DNA of 64,000 nt from Lentinula raphanica (Eukaryota > Basidiomycota > Agaricomycetes > Agaricales > Omphalotaceae): positions 1-64,000 of the forward strand of contig JANVFP010000014.1 in assembly GCA_027919835.1 (NCBI GenBank), read 5' to 3'. This document shows, one piece after another, positions 22,736-33,461 of the stretch. Within the stretch, counting starts at the first letter, position 1. Every line of letters begins with the position of its first letter. The translations under genes and the position numbers were made by a program. Under the pieces are notes generated by a model, which was given only the letters and a program-made list of their open reading frames with translations, was not told the DNA's origin and did not search any database.

Positions 22736-23110
22736 AGGATCATTGTTATTACTTATAACCCTACCAATAGCTTCCTACAATGAACCCGTTCCCAGGCGAT
22801 CGAAGTATCATCATTATGGACAATTGTCGGATACATAAATCAGAGACTCTGCATGAACTTGTCGAATCATTTGGTTTGTAACGTCGTAAAAATATTGCTT
22901 GAAATGCTTACAATTTGTGGCCGAGAGGATCATTGTTATTACTTATAACCCTACCAATAGCTTCCTACAATGAACCCGTTCCCAGGCGATCGAAGTATCA
23001 TCATTATGGACAATTGTCGGATACATAAATCAGAGACTCTGCATGAACTTGTCGAATCATTTGGTTTGTAACGTCGTAAAAATATTGCTTGAAATGCTTA
23101 CAATTTGTGA
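22731..23110. repeat. 190-bp tandem duplication in the mariner transposase
   Basis: 22731-22920 is repeated at 22921-23110 with no difference that I see. The unit starts inside the end of the SINE-like body (CCGAG), so the duplication happened after that insertion. It doubles the intron end and the second catalytic Asp exon. Confidence 0.9.
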
Positions 23111-23433
23111 TAAAGGCCACCACATTGTGTTTCTGCCACCGTACTCACCCCATTTGAATCCAATCGAGGAAAGCTTCAGTGCCCGTAAGTGTGTTCTTAA
23201 CTTATGCATGCGAGAAAATAGTAATTTCGTATTGTTCTCTAGTGAAAGCATATATCCGTCGACATTGGAAAGAAGCACAAAATCACAATGATTCAGAAAA
23301 TTTCTTACTAGAAGCTGCTTCGGTTGTTACTGCAGAAAATGCACAAGGGTGGATTAAACATGCTGATTACATCTTATAGTATCTGGTTCTAACAATTTAC
23401 AAAGTATGAAGTACGATGATGACAACGAAATGT

Positions 23434-25333
23434 TTACAAGTCTGAGTTCTCTTTCAAGCTAATCCAATACTTCTTGTTTGCCTTACGTACATGGTTCCAG
23501 CTGAGAAGTTGGAATCCAACCAATTTCCAGTCAGACTCCTTTACAAAAGCAAGGTTATTGCCAGGCTGAAATTCAAGTTTCTTGAGACGCTCCTCGATTG
23601 CGCTATTGAAACGATTGGCATCACAGAAATCTTGCAATGTGAGCCTATTATCTGTCATCGGGGGCGATGAAGATCGACTGGGGGACTTTGTGGGGACTTT
23701 GGGAGTGTAGATAGTGAAGGTGAATGGTTCCCATGGGCTTGGGACATCAGCGGCGTGCTAGCAGAACCTGAAGTTGACATTGGAAAAGGGTGTGAATATT
23801 GCAAGGGATGTCCCATCACTATCATTAGCTGTTGTGCGGCCGCTAGTTGCTGTACAAGAGACTGAGGCTGATCTGCAGGTGGTACTGGGGCTGCCGCTGC
23901 CGCTTGGGGTACGGTTGGAGTACTTGGCGCTTCCATGAGAGATACTGTTGAGGCTGTGCTTTTTGCAATCTTGAGGGCATGTTGGGATTTGAATCAGCTC
24001 TCGCCAAATGGAATCCGAGAGATGTCTACTTTGGGCGTAGCTTTAGAATGCTCAGACCGCTGTTGATGAGATCAATTACTCTTGTTACACAAAGTAAATG
24101 ATGTAAAATTAAGAACATACAATCTTTCTGGCCCAAAAGATTGCGCGCGCACGAAACCCTACATCAAAATGTTGACCAGTCGAACGGTGAACGAAACAGG
24201 ATATCAATGCATGTGCAGGTTCTTGGCATGCTTTCCCAGAGCTATAGCGTTCCTGTATCTCAGCGATTATAGCTTCAATGTCATCGTCAAGTTTGGCCTG
24301 TGAGATACACAGTTACACATTGTATATTCAAATGGATGTGTTACATACCTTCTTTGCCATTGGTCCTTCATCTTCAGTAGCAGGTGGGTCTTCGTCACCA
24401 CCCGCTTGATTAAGAACCAAGACTGATGACTTGTGATGACCAGTAATGGTGGTGTTTGATTCCCAAGGCTAGAACGAGAAAGAGTTGATTGAGAGTATAT
24501 ATAGATCATCAGAAACATACCAAATGCTTATCCTGTTGCTGCACCTGCAGAGGTGGTGCCATCTCAAGGTAGACAACCTTTTCTTGATTACCTTTCCAGT
24601 GCTTTGACTTTTGATATCACGTAGTTAAAGTTCGATTCGTTTTGCAATGGGAAGTGAGTGTCCCGCTTGTTGATGTACCAGAAACGCACGTACTGAATTC
24701 CTTTGATGCCGGCACGAATGATTTCCAAGAATTGTTGGTAGGAGGAATCGACGGGAATGTCAACTGGTCCAAACATCTTTGGCGGAACTTTCTCAGTCTT
24801 TGAAGGTTTACCACCCCTCGTTTTGATCACTTTCTCCTTCTGAAGGATGAGCAGCCACATAGAAAAGGTTGGAACAACAGGCTCAGGAGATGGTTCAATA
24901 GGAAAGTTTGATGTATGCATGGTATTGATGTTCTTCTGTGCAATAGACTTCGTCCGTGGGCAACCAGGTCTGCGTTTAGACACGGGCGAAGGGATCTGGC
25001 CAGGAGATGGAATATCAGAAGCTGAATGGTCATAGGCAACGAAATGGATTTCCAGAATGTCGGCACCCTGCGAGTCAGGGATTTCAAGCGTAGAAGATGT
25101 ATGGTAGTTCTGTGTACCTTTATTGAGAAGCTAATGGTCAGAGGCTACATGGAAGATTGGAGAAGATACTCACTATGAACAAGCTCGGTAACCTCTGGTA
25201 AAGAATCAACTGACGATGCACGCACTCCCATAAATTCATTGTGGTGATGTATGGTGGGATAATCATTGAGTTCAGCAGCGGCCTGGGCAAGCACATCAAG
25301 TGGGTTGTATGATGAAAAACGGTCTTCAGGCAT
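23434..25333 (-). pseudogene. Second gene of the mariner element, unknown function, probably decayed
   Basis: Starts at 25333 (MPEDRFSSYNPLDVLAQA). Exons I can follow include KRRPGCPRTKSIAQKN (near 24975), KMFGPVDIPVDSSYQQFLE (near 24740), AKLDDDIEAIIAEIQERY (near 24290), a Pro/Gln/Ala-rich stretch (near 23930-23700) and a C-terminal part (LTLQDFCDANRFNSAIEE...WKLVGFQLLSW) that looks like a small all-helical SAM-like domain. Introns of about 50 bases lie between. Stops or phase changes near 23990 and 23656 suggest decay. There is no transposase motif. It may be a captured host gene or a helper protein. Confidence 0.6.
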
Positions 25334-25592
25334 TGTATAAAAGAGCTAACGTAGAGAGCAAATGGAGCTAAGAGAGAGAGAGAGAAGAAGAGCGCGGCGC
25401 GGCCTGAGCGCATGCGCACAGACCATTTCCATTCTTGGAATTAATTAATTATTTATTGACATGATGTGTAAAAATCGATTTCGACAAGGTTTTCCAAAAC
25501 TGCTGTAAACTATTTGAGAGACTTTAGACTTTTGGGGAAATCTCTGATGTCTTTGAAAAACCTCTGGTCAGGGGTATTTTTCCTGATGGTCA

Positions 25593-26234
25593 CATACCTT
25601 CAATAAGACATTGTTATACTATAACACACTTATAACAATGAGTTTTGGGCGCTTATGGGCGCTTATTTGAGGTTTTTGAGTCAAAATTCATTAATAGCAC
25701 ACTCAATAATTTTTGTGTGGGCTCTATATTGTGTCAGAATGTTGTCTATATTATATTCCTCTAGATATAATTCGGAGAACTCGAAAATACAACCTGTGTG
25801 GCTAGCTATACTATGATCTTTTGTAATATAACAGTGTTTTATGTAAATGCCAATGCATATGTCCATGTAATGCAAGTATACTGATGCTGGTCCATCAGGA
25901 AGCCACTCCTACAGTATACTGGCAGTGTCTGTACATGATTCAGATAGCTATCATAAAGGTTGGACTCTGTGATACACATGTACATGTTTCATGTACACTA
26001 TAGATGTCTACACTTACATGTAACAATAGATGTCATATTCAATGACCCCCATTACAAATCTCTTGGCTGTATCACATAGAGTTAGTATAGAATAGGTTGT
26101 ACAATAACTCTTTTCATGACTCAGCAGCAGTTTGACTTTTGACTCAAAAACTCCAAATAAGCGCCCATAAGCGCCCAAAACTCATTGTTATAAGTGTGTT
26201 ATAGTATAAATTGTCAATGTCCTATTGAAGGTAT
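25593..26234. repeat. Palindromic repeat P2, small copy
   Basis: Bounded by inverted CATACCTTCAATAAGACATT and its complement near 26214-26234. Arms share GGGCGCTTATGGGCGCTTATTT with P1 and P3, and the centre (about 25900-26110) resembles the P1 centre. No coding frame of note. Confidence 0.7.
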
Positions 26235-26361
26235 GTTATACTTACTGATGAAGTGTGTTAAGTATAATGTGTGATAACACTACTCCGAGTTTTTGATTGT
26301 TAAGTATATTATATTGATTGATGAAGTGTGTTAAGTGTAACACACATGAGCACTGTTCTGA
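26235..26361. other. AT-rich spacer with TGTGTTAAGTATAAT motifs
   Basis: Short stretch of the same sequence type as the arms of P1 and P3. It is interrupted by S3 at 26362. No gene is seen. Confidence 0.5.
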
Positions 26362-26585
26362 CATCAGGAAAAATCTATCTAGGCTCAGGTTGCCTGGAGA
26401 CACCCCCAAAATTTCAGGCACTTTCAAGTTCTTGAAATGATTTTAAGTCAACCTTATGTCTTCTGGCTTACCTGAGTTGCTTTGAAAATCTTTGGAAATC
26501 TTTGAGAATCTCTGGGAAGCCTGGGAAGCCTAAGCTTTTGGGGGGTGTCTTTAGGCTCTCTGGGCCCAAGGTATTTTTCCTGATG
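26362..26585. mobile_element. CATCAG-family short element S3 (224 bp)
   Basis: Ends CATCAGGAAAAAT and ATTTTTCCTGATG, flanked by GA on both sides (26360-26361, 26586-26587). It is the reverse complement of S2 with few differences and has the same length. Confidence 0.9.
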
Positions 26586-26850
26586 GAGTTTTTTCATTGT
26601 TAAGTGTGTTGAGTATGTTAAGTATAATACACATGAACACTGTTACGAGGTTTTTCATTGTTGAGTGTGTTGAGTATGATATACATTACTACTATTCTGA
26701 GTTTTTTCATTGTTATGTGTGTTATGTGTGTTAAGTATAATACACATGAACACTGTTTTGAGGTTTTTCATTGTTGAGTGTGTTGAGTATGATATACATT
26801 ACTAGTATTCTGAGTTTTTTCATTGTTGAGTGTGTTAAGTATAATAAGCA
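26586..26850. repeat. Tandem repeat, about 115-bp unit with half-unit substructure
   Basis: GAGTTTTTTCATTGTTAAGT or a close variant recurs at about 26586, 26646, 26698, 26761 and 26812. Alternating versions carry CACATGAACACTGTT and ATACATTACTA. Two full units and part of a third. It lies in the P-type arm between S3 and L1. Confidence 0.7.
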
Positions 26851-26970
26851 TTGAGTGTGCTGAATATATTGAATGATATAAGCCATTTTGAGTGTCTGAG
26901 TGTACTAGGGGTGCTAAAAATAGCATGTACATCATATATACTCAATATATAGAGGATCAGGTATGATTTT

Positions 26971-28405
26971 CATCAGGAAAAATACCCCTGACCAGAGGTC
27001 TTTCAAAGACACCAGAGATTTTCCCAAAAATCTAAAGTCTCTCAAATAGTTTAAAGTATCTAGACTCTCAGAACTCTTTGGGAAAAGGACTTAAAATTTG
27101 GTTTCCTTGAAATTCTTTAGAATTGTTTCTGGATTGTTCAAAGGTAACTCAGATATCTTCGAAATGCTCCAGGTTTTTGGGAATAACCTGAGTTCTTCAG
27201 ATATTCTAGAGAGCTTGAATACTCTGAGCTGCTTAGGTTTTTTTCAATATCCTGAAAATTTCTTGAATTTTTCATGTTCTCTAAATATCTTTGAAACATC
27301 TTTGAATATCTTTGAATGTCTTTGAACATCTTTGAAAGATATTTGAGCTTCTCCGAAGACTTTGAGTGTTTTCAGAAATCTGAAATTTGAGATATTGAAT
27401 ATGAAATAAAATACTATTGCATCTTAACATCTAGAAGATATTATAGTGTAGTAATACAGTGTAGATATCAGTTGAAATATTACAACTCACAGTTGTCAAT
27501 AATATAGGTGGTCACATGACCTGCCACCGTAGACTGTGTACAATCAAAAAGAACTTTACCAGGTCAAAATTTAAATATAGCTATAATAACATATACTATA
27601 TACATTGTTATCTATTAGTATATTTGTTAACATTATACATATATAATGGTTGTAATAATATATTATGATACATACAATTAGTATATTTGTTAACATTATA
27701 CATATATAATGGTTGTAATAATATACATCAGGAAAAATACCTTGGGCCCAGAGAGCCTAAAGACACCCCCCAAAAGCTTAGGCTTCCCAGGCTTCCCAGA
27801 GATTCTCAAAGATTTCCAAAGATTTTCAAAGCAACTCAGGTAAGCCAGAAGACATAAGGTTGACTTAAAATCATTTCAAGAACTTGAAAGTGCCTGAAAT
27901 TTTGGGGGTGTCTCCAGGCAACCTGAGCCTAGATAGATTTTTCCTGATGTATTATGATACATACAATCAAAATGTGTTCTAAAATTAATAGTTATCAAGT
28001 TCAAATACAGTATATTATAATATATGAGTGTTAGTAGATATAGTCAATATAAAAGCAATAGATAGAGTATCATATAATGAAGTAAAAATGATTGAATAAC
28101 TTTTTGAATCATTTGAACTCATTAAAGAGCTTTGGAAAGTCTTTGAAAGATATCTAAATATCTTTCAAAGATTTTCAGAGATCCTCAGAGATATTCAAAG
28201 ATTTCTAAAAATATTCAAAGATTTTCAAAATTATCCAAAGATATTTAAAGATTTTGAAAGACATTCAAGGAACTCTGAAGGCTTTAGGTTTTGGGGATGT
28301 CTCAGGAGACATCAAAGACACTGAAGACTCTAGAGACCCCAGGCAACCTGAAATTCTTTGAGATCTATGTTGGGTAGCCCTGAGTACAGAACATTTTTGC
28401 TGATG
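26971..28405 (-). mobile_element. CATCAG-family long element L1 (1,435 bp, holding S4)
   Basis: Left end CATCAGGAAAAATACCCC, right end ATTTTTGCTGATG, flanked by TT on both sides. It is opposite in orientation to L2, with the same order of blocks. A 224-bp S4 is nested at 27726, and a stretch of about 65 bp (TTTGTTAACATTATACATAT) is duplicated next to it. No long frame. Confidence 0.9.
27726..27949. mobile_element. CATCAG-family short element S4 (224 bp) nested in L1
   Basis: Ends CATCAGGAAAAAT and ATTTTTCCTGATG, flanked by TA on both sides. Near-identical to S2 and, inverted, to S3. Nesting shows the short form moved after the long form was in place. Confidence 0.92.
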
Positions 28406-28740
28406 TTGAGTGAAAAAAATTTACACTTGTCGCGTATTTTTTTTTTTATTTTGCGTTTTCAGGGCCAACAAGGTGACCCTGAATTTTTTGAGTATTTTTT
28501 CAGACTTTTTCAGATTTTTTGCTACCTGATGAGATCAAGTTCTATTTTTGGACCAATTTCCTTTTTACGCAATTTTGATGTGCCTGAAGTAGCCAGTACC
28601 TCACTATAGCTATTTTTGGATTCATCTGTGATTTTTAGCATCCCAAAATCAATAATGTCATAACATGCATTTTTCTATTCAAAAATACCATAACCCAAAA
28701 AGGAAATCAATGACGTAATGATGTAACCCTAATTTACCTG
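28406..28740. repeat. Partial arm of the P-type repeat
   Basis: Contains TTTTCAGGGCCAACAAGG and GAATTTTTTGAGTATTTTTT, shared with 20830-20890 and, inverted, with 19318-19365 and 34190-34240. The right part is a degenerate inverse of 15640-15779. No gene is seen. Confidence 0.6.
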
Positions 28741-28949
28741 ATTTTATAATTGTCGTAAACGTAGTCACTTCGCGAAGTGCAGCATAGCTTCGCAAAGTAA
28801 ATTTATTATAATATACCTATTAAATAATAAAAGAATTATTGAATATTAATAAATATATTAAATAGCCAAGCATCCCCTGGAGCCCTACTGGCCTGCCCGA
28901 AAGGGTTTTTTTGAGCTTCCAGAGCCACTCGGGTTACTTTGCGAAGTAA
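28741..28949. other. AT-rich spacer with CTTCGCGAAG palindromes
   Basis: Holds short self-complementary motifs (ACTTCGCGAAGTG near 28766, GCTTCGCAAAGTAA near 28787, TTACTTTGCGAAGTAA near 28933). These resemble sub-terminal repeats of a DNA transposon end. No gene is seen. Confidence 0.4.
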
Positions 28950-29120
28950 TCTTGGAGACTTATTGGACTACTTCGTGAAGCTCTTACAGCTTCAGCTGTC
29001 GGTGATTGGTTCCATGAGAACCTCTTCACAAATGAAGCTCTTGTACAGTATCTTCTTGAAAAGTCCACTGATGATGAGGAGAATCAACCAGTGTTTGTAG
29101 ACGATGAAGTTGAACTATAG
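28950..29120 (+). pseudogene. C-terminal coding remnant, unknown protein
   Basis: An open tail of about 55 codons reads SWRLIGLLREALTASAVGDW, continues with an acidic end (STDDEENQPVFVDDEVEL) and stops at TAG 29118-29120. Composition is protein-like, but I do not recognise it. It may be the last exon of a transposase whose body has been lost. Confidence 0.35.
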
Positions 29121-29349
29121 TCTGTAGCCATCATACATGTCATTCAAATATACTATTTACTGAGCTATATTAGGTCTGTTCAAAGTTGGGCCTACGGATT
29201 TCGTAGCTTCGTAGTTCCTATATTTTTCGTAGCTAATAACTGTGACACTATTTGTGACGCCCTGATAGCGCCCGCTGGCGCTTAATAAATCAGAACTGAT
29301 TTCTTACTCTTACAACGCGTCTCCTTTGCAACCATAAGTGTATTCTGGC

Positions 29350-31995
29350 ATGGGCAAACAAAAGAAGGCACCAGCTACCTCTGACGCAGAAAATCAGCCT
29401 CTGACATCTACCGAAAACACCAAGAAACCCCGGCAAATCAAGGCTCCCAAGCCAAAACTCGGTCCTTTGCCCTGGACTGACAATGACAATGCGAAAGTTT
29501 GGGAACTTATAGGACTGCTGGAGAGTTCAGAGAACAGGGTTTTGCTAGGTACAAGGAAGGGACAGGTACGTACTTATTCCCATTATGTATTCTGGTCCAA
29601 TTGTAACCATTCTGTATACTGTAGAAAACACTCGGCGAAACGAAAGCACATGCGGAGCGTCGTATTGCCGAGCTTCTATTCCCAGAAGACTCCCGAATTG
29701 ATTTATCCACTGTTCAGAACCGTGTTCATGGGAAAATTGCATCGTACGTCTCACCATTGAATCATATTTCTGTCAGATACTGAATAAACAACTCAGCTTG
29801 ACACAGTCTTACCGCAAACATGCCAAGAAGCTCAAGAGTACTGGCAATGGAGTCCGTGAAGATGAAGAAGATGCCGAAAATCAGGAAGGAGATGAGGAGA
29901 AGGAGAAAGATGAGGACGAAGAGGAACTGGATGTCCTTGCAGGAGATGTCCATCTCAAATGGTACATCGGGAGTGAAGGACCAACAGACGAAACACCTGA
30001 GAAGGCAAAGAATTTGTGGGGTAAGTTTTCAATCATGTTATTTCATTGCGTCTTTTTTCATTTCTATTCAAGCTTCCATTGTCAAGAAGTTTCCGTTCTT
30101 CCCCCGTCTTCATTCCCTTTTAGTCGGCCAACCAAATATTGAACCGCCTGCGATTACAACTGGGTTTGGATCACAAGGAATGGCCACTGTTTTTTACCAG
30201 CCCTTGTCCTCACCAGAACTGGCTGATCGTACCCCCTTGCCACCACCTGCCACAGCAAACACAGATCCTGTCGAAGAGCATGGTGCCGCATCAGCAAAAA
30301 TGTTCTGTGCTCAGGGCTACCCAACATAGATCTCAAAGAATTCCAGGTTGCCTGGGGTCTCTAAAGTCTTCAGTGTCTTTGGTGTCTCCTGAGACACCCC
30401 CCAAAACCTAAAGCCTTCAGAGTTCCCTGAATGTCTTTCAAAATCTCTGAATTTCTTTGAATATCTTTAGAAATCTTTGAATATCTCTGAGAATCTCTGA
30501 GAGTCTTCCAGAGATATTTAGATATCTTTCAAAGATTTTCCAAAGCTCTTTAATGAGTTCAAATGATTCAAAAAGTTATTCAATCACATTTACTTCATTA
30601 TATGATACTCTATCTATTGCTCTTATATTGACTATATCTACTAACACTCATATATTATGATATACTGTATTTGAACTTGATGACTATTAATTTCGGAACA
30701 CATTCTGATTATATGTATCATAATATATTATTACAACCATTATATATGTGTAATGTTAACAAATATAATAGATAACAATGTATATAGTATATGTTATTAT
30801 AGCTATATTCAGATTTTGACCTGGTGAAGTTCTTTTTGATTGTACACAGTCTACGGTGGCAGGTCATGTGACCACCTATATTATTGACAACTGTGAGTTG
30901 TAATATTTTAACTGATATTTACACTGTATTACTACACTATACTATCTTCTAGATGTTAAGATGCAATAGTATCTTATTTCATATTCAATATCTCAAATTT
31001 TGAATTTTTGAAAACACTCAAAGTCTTCAGAGAAGCTCAAATATCTTTCAAAGATGTTCAAAGATGTTCAAAGATGTTCAAAGATATTCAAAGATCTTTC
31101 AAAGATATTGAGAGAACATGAAAAATCTCAAGAAACCTTCAGGATATTGGAAAAAACCTAGGCAGCTCAGAGTATCCAAGCTCTCTAGAGTATCTGAAGA
31201 GCTCAGGTTATTCCCAAAAACCTGGAGCATTTTGGAGATCTCTGAGTTACCTTTGAACAACTCAGAAACAATTCTAAAGAATTTCAAGGAAACCAAATTT
31301 TGAGCCCTTTTCCCAAAGAGTTCTGAGAGTCTAGATACTTTAAACTATTTGAGAGACTTTAGACTTTTGGGGGAATCTCTGGTGTCTTTGAAAGACCTCT
31401 GGTCAGGGGTATTTTTCCTGATGCGGGTTTCATACACTCTTAGAAGCTATTGAGTTTGCCCAACATCAGCGTATGTATCTTTCATGATTACCGACTGAAT
31501 TTAAAAGAGATGATGGTCAATATCACTGCTCTTGATACGGTCGATAATTCTGTAAATAGTGGTGAACCACTGCTGCCTGCAGTGACTCCGTCACAGATTA
31601 CAGAGGCGACGCCTACTCGGAAGCCAATTTCGCAAGCACAAGAGAAAATCAATAATGCATGACATGCTATTACCCCTCGTAGTCAAAAGCCTTCGCATCT
31701 TGAGGATACTCTTGTCAGCATTACATCGTAAGTTTATTTTATTCTTTGTTATTTCTGACTCTAACGCCATGAAATTCAAGTGAACATCTTGAACATGCAA
31801 AAGAGGAGAGCCGCCGCAAGTTGGTGCAAGAAGATAAGAAACTGCGGCTTGAAGCAATGTCTACATTTGAAAGGCGCCGTGATGGAATCATGAAACGGTA
31901 CGACCTCAATCTGATCACAGCTGAAAGGTGCAGTGAGCTTTTGAATGAGATTGATAAAGAAGAGGGGGATCTGTTAGCTACTTTACAAACTTGAT
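29350..31995 (+). pseudogene. Harbinger-2 Myb/SANT-like accessory protein gene, interrupted
   Basis: Starts MGKQKKAPATSDAENQ. The Myb-like domain begins LPWTDNDNAKVWELIGLLE and continues over a 59-base intron (29566-29624) into KTLGETKAHAERRIAELLF. A highly acidic stretch (near 29850-29930) follows, then a Pro-rich part. L2 splits the exon at 30289; removing it with one CG joins VEEHGAGFHTLLEAIEFAQH in frame. The last exons are Lys/Glu-rich, coiled-coil-like (EHLEHAKEESRRKL) and end at 31995. A TGA at 31660-31662 interrupts the penultimate exon. Confidence 0.75.
30289..31423 (+). mobile_element. CATCAG-family long element L2 (1,135 bp) in Harbinger-2 Myb gene
   Basis: Left end CATCAGCAAAAATG, right end GTATTTTTCCTGATG, flanked by CG at 30287-30288 and 31424-31425. 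It is the cleanest long copy. The interior has no long frame and carries a run of 10-bp repeats (AAAGATGTTC) near 31037-31100. Confidence 0.93.
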
Positions 31996-32261
31996 ACCAT
32001 TTCATTACTCTAACTGGATAAAAATGCTACTACTTCTGCAACTAATTGTTGCCTTTTTGCATTATTGTCTGCTCAGAATGATACTGCATCGTAGTCTACT
32101 CCATCCTCGATCTCCTTGTTCCTGGTATGAATAGGGAAATGGGCCGTGTTTTCCTCTCCATTGGCCTCATCCATTACATCAATCAAAAAGTTATGGAGAA
32201 TGATACAAATTGTTACCCAGTCGCATGCATGTACATGATCTTTGTTTGATCGTATTTGAAC
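31996..32261. other. Spacer or decayed 3' coding between Harbinger-2 genes
   Basis: Lies between the convergent genes. The minus strand around 32090-32260 still looks like a decayed transposase 3' end (NGEENTAHFPIHTRNKE near 32130-32180), so the transposase may once have ended near 32090. Confidence 0.45.
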
Positions 32262-33312
32262 TCAGAGGCCACGCAAACATGCAAAGCGACTCTTGAGTGC
32301 TCCCATGCAGTGTTCGGATTGTACGCGCAATTGACACGATTCTGTCAAAGAGCTTGTTTTCGGGAATGAATGAGGCAGGTTCTTTGTAGACAGGGATGGT
32401 TCAGCGATTTGCAGGATAAGCTGAGTCTGCCCATGCAAACTCTTCGCCCTTGAAGAACCAGTCGGGATACAAAGCAGCAGCAGTATGCTCGAATGCATTT
32501 GCATCATGTGCTGAACCTGTCATTCCATGGCTGAAATCCACAATTCAAAGATTTGAGGGGATATTCCCAATCTGAATACTCAATCAACACTCATCCATTA
32601 AATATAACAAACTGGCACAAACCTGTACATTTAACCCATAGTTCCCCTTTCATGTGAAGTAGGCATCACCATCCTTATCTGGTCAAGTGTGTAAGACAGC
32701 TATAGTACCGTCATACATACACCAGCCTTCCGAAAATAGCCCTCGGAATCCAACCAGCTCCTCAACCCATTGCTTCTCTCTTTCCTTCTCAGTGTCGGTG
32801 AGTGATCGCAGGAATAGCGGGGCAAGAGATTTGATAGCAACAAAACAATGTTGGGTGAAGTTTTCGACGGAACCCTCTGAAATTCCAGAGGCTCGAGCAA
32901 CATCCATGATACAGATAGATCGTCCGAAGCGGAACAATGTCACTGCAAGCTGCTCCTGAACAGGGGCCTGGGGGTTGTTTGAATTGTTCTCGAAAACTGG
33001 ATGGTCTTTGATAAGCTCGTGTAGGATTTCGAAAGCATCGGGTGGAATGCGGAGCATTTGTATAAAGCGATGATGATCATTCAGATCCTTGGCATATTCC
33101 CAAGCAAGGCAAAGGTTTCCGAGCTTTGGAACTGGCTCATCTCGCTGTCGCCCCCGTAGATAACGTGTATCACGGATGATCTGCATAATACGAGCATCTA
33201 GAATCAAGTTACTCACGAGATCCTCGTGCGTTGTTATAGAGCTGGTAAGGATATTGCGTACAGTCGAGAAGATGGCATACGTCTGTATGTATTCATCATG
33301 AAGTGGTGGCAT
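32262..33312 (-). pseudogene. Harbinger-2 DDE transposase gene, several nonsense codons
   Basis: Start at 33312 (MPPLHDEYIQTYAIF). The N-terminal part has a helix-turn-helix-like segment (ICIMDVARASGISEGSVENF, near 32880). The first catalytic Asp is in GWCMYDGTIAVL (near 32700). The second lies in FAWADSAYP (near 32425), and RVQSEHCMGALKSRFACLRG (near 32310) includes the catalytic Glu. In-frame TGA codons occur at 32685-32683, 32652-32650 and 32403-32401. A phase change near 32340 and an intron of about 90 bases near 32530-32625 complete the picture. Not functional. Confidence 0.82.
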
Positions 33313-33461
33313 CGTAGGCAGTCGCAAGTGAGCACAGAAGAAAGAGAGCGGCGCAGAACGCGTTGGCCATCAAATTAATTGCGGTAAATGTCACGCTAGC
33401 TACGGAACTATGGGTAGCTACGGAGCTATGAAATCCGTAGGCCCAACTTTGAACAGACCTA

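Larger units (their letters stand above)
21843..23379 (+). pseudogene. Tc1/mariner-type DDE transposase gene, nonsense and duplication
   Basis: The N-terminal half is a helix-turn-helix pair (KIAHLLGISTRSIQRW; VGRGRPSEL). The catalytic part has the first Asp in ILWIDETSKDD (near 22285), the second in SIIIMDNCRIHKS (near 22990, and in a duplicated copy near 22800), and the third acidic residue in HHIVFLPPYSPHLNPIEE (near 23120-23175). Two introns are inferred: one from GTGCGT near 22500 to CCAATAG, and 23185-23242. A TGA at 22218-22220 interrupts the frame after RRAAAE. A SINE-like insert sits in the first intron, and a 190-bp tandem duplication repeats the second catalytic exon. Confidence 0.88.
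21693..25505. mobile_element. Tc1/mariner-type element with second gene (3,813 bp)
   Basis: Inverted ends of about 130 bp (CAGCAGTTTYGGAAAACC through GCGCATGCGC to the CT-rich run near 21815) are flanked by TA on both sides (21691-21692, 25506-25507). It holds a DDE transposase gene (plus strand) and a multi-exon gene on the minus strand reading toward it. At 3.8 kb it is far larger than ordinary mariner elements of 1.3-2.4 kb, because of the second gene. Confidence 0.93.
20891..25588. mobile_element. CATCAG-family long element L3, split by mariner, left end missing
   Basis: 20891-21692 and 25506-25588 together match L2 (30289-31423) in order. The right end is GTATTTTTCCTGATG at 25588. The left terminal segment with CATCAGCAAAAATG is absent; the sequence starts inside the element next to P1. 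The mariner element is inserted at a TA at 21691. Confidence 0.8.
29171..33461. mobile_element. PIF/Harbinger element 2 (about 4.3 kb, holding L2)
   Basis: Inverted ends of about 30 bp or more (AGGTCTGTTCAAAGTTGGGC, then CTACGGATTTC) lie at 29172 and 33460. As in Harbinger-1, a Myb/SANT-type gene (plus strand) faces a DDE transposase gene (minus strand). I find no perfect target duplication. A 1.1-kb CATCAG element interrupts the first gene. Confidence 0.85.

Noticed and set aside
22720..22740. Plus-strand GTGGCCGAGAGG, resembling the A box of tRNA-Ser/Leu
   Set aside because: It lies at the very end of the SINE-like body, on the strand opposite to the poly-A orientation, and no tRNA follows. 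Taken as chance.
23434..25333. Second mariner gene as a host gene next to the transposon
   Set aside because: It lies wholly between the inverted ends and the TA duplications, so it moved with the element.
28140..28290. Short regular repeats as a CRISPR array
   Set aside because: The units are imperfect, about 10-12 bp, without unique spacers, and the DNA is eukaryotic.
29171..33461. A 3-bp TWA duplication for Harbinger-2
   Set aside because: Left TTA and right TAT do not match, so I do not claim it.
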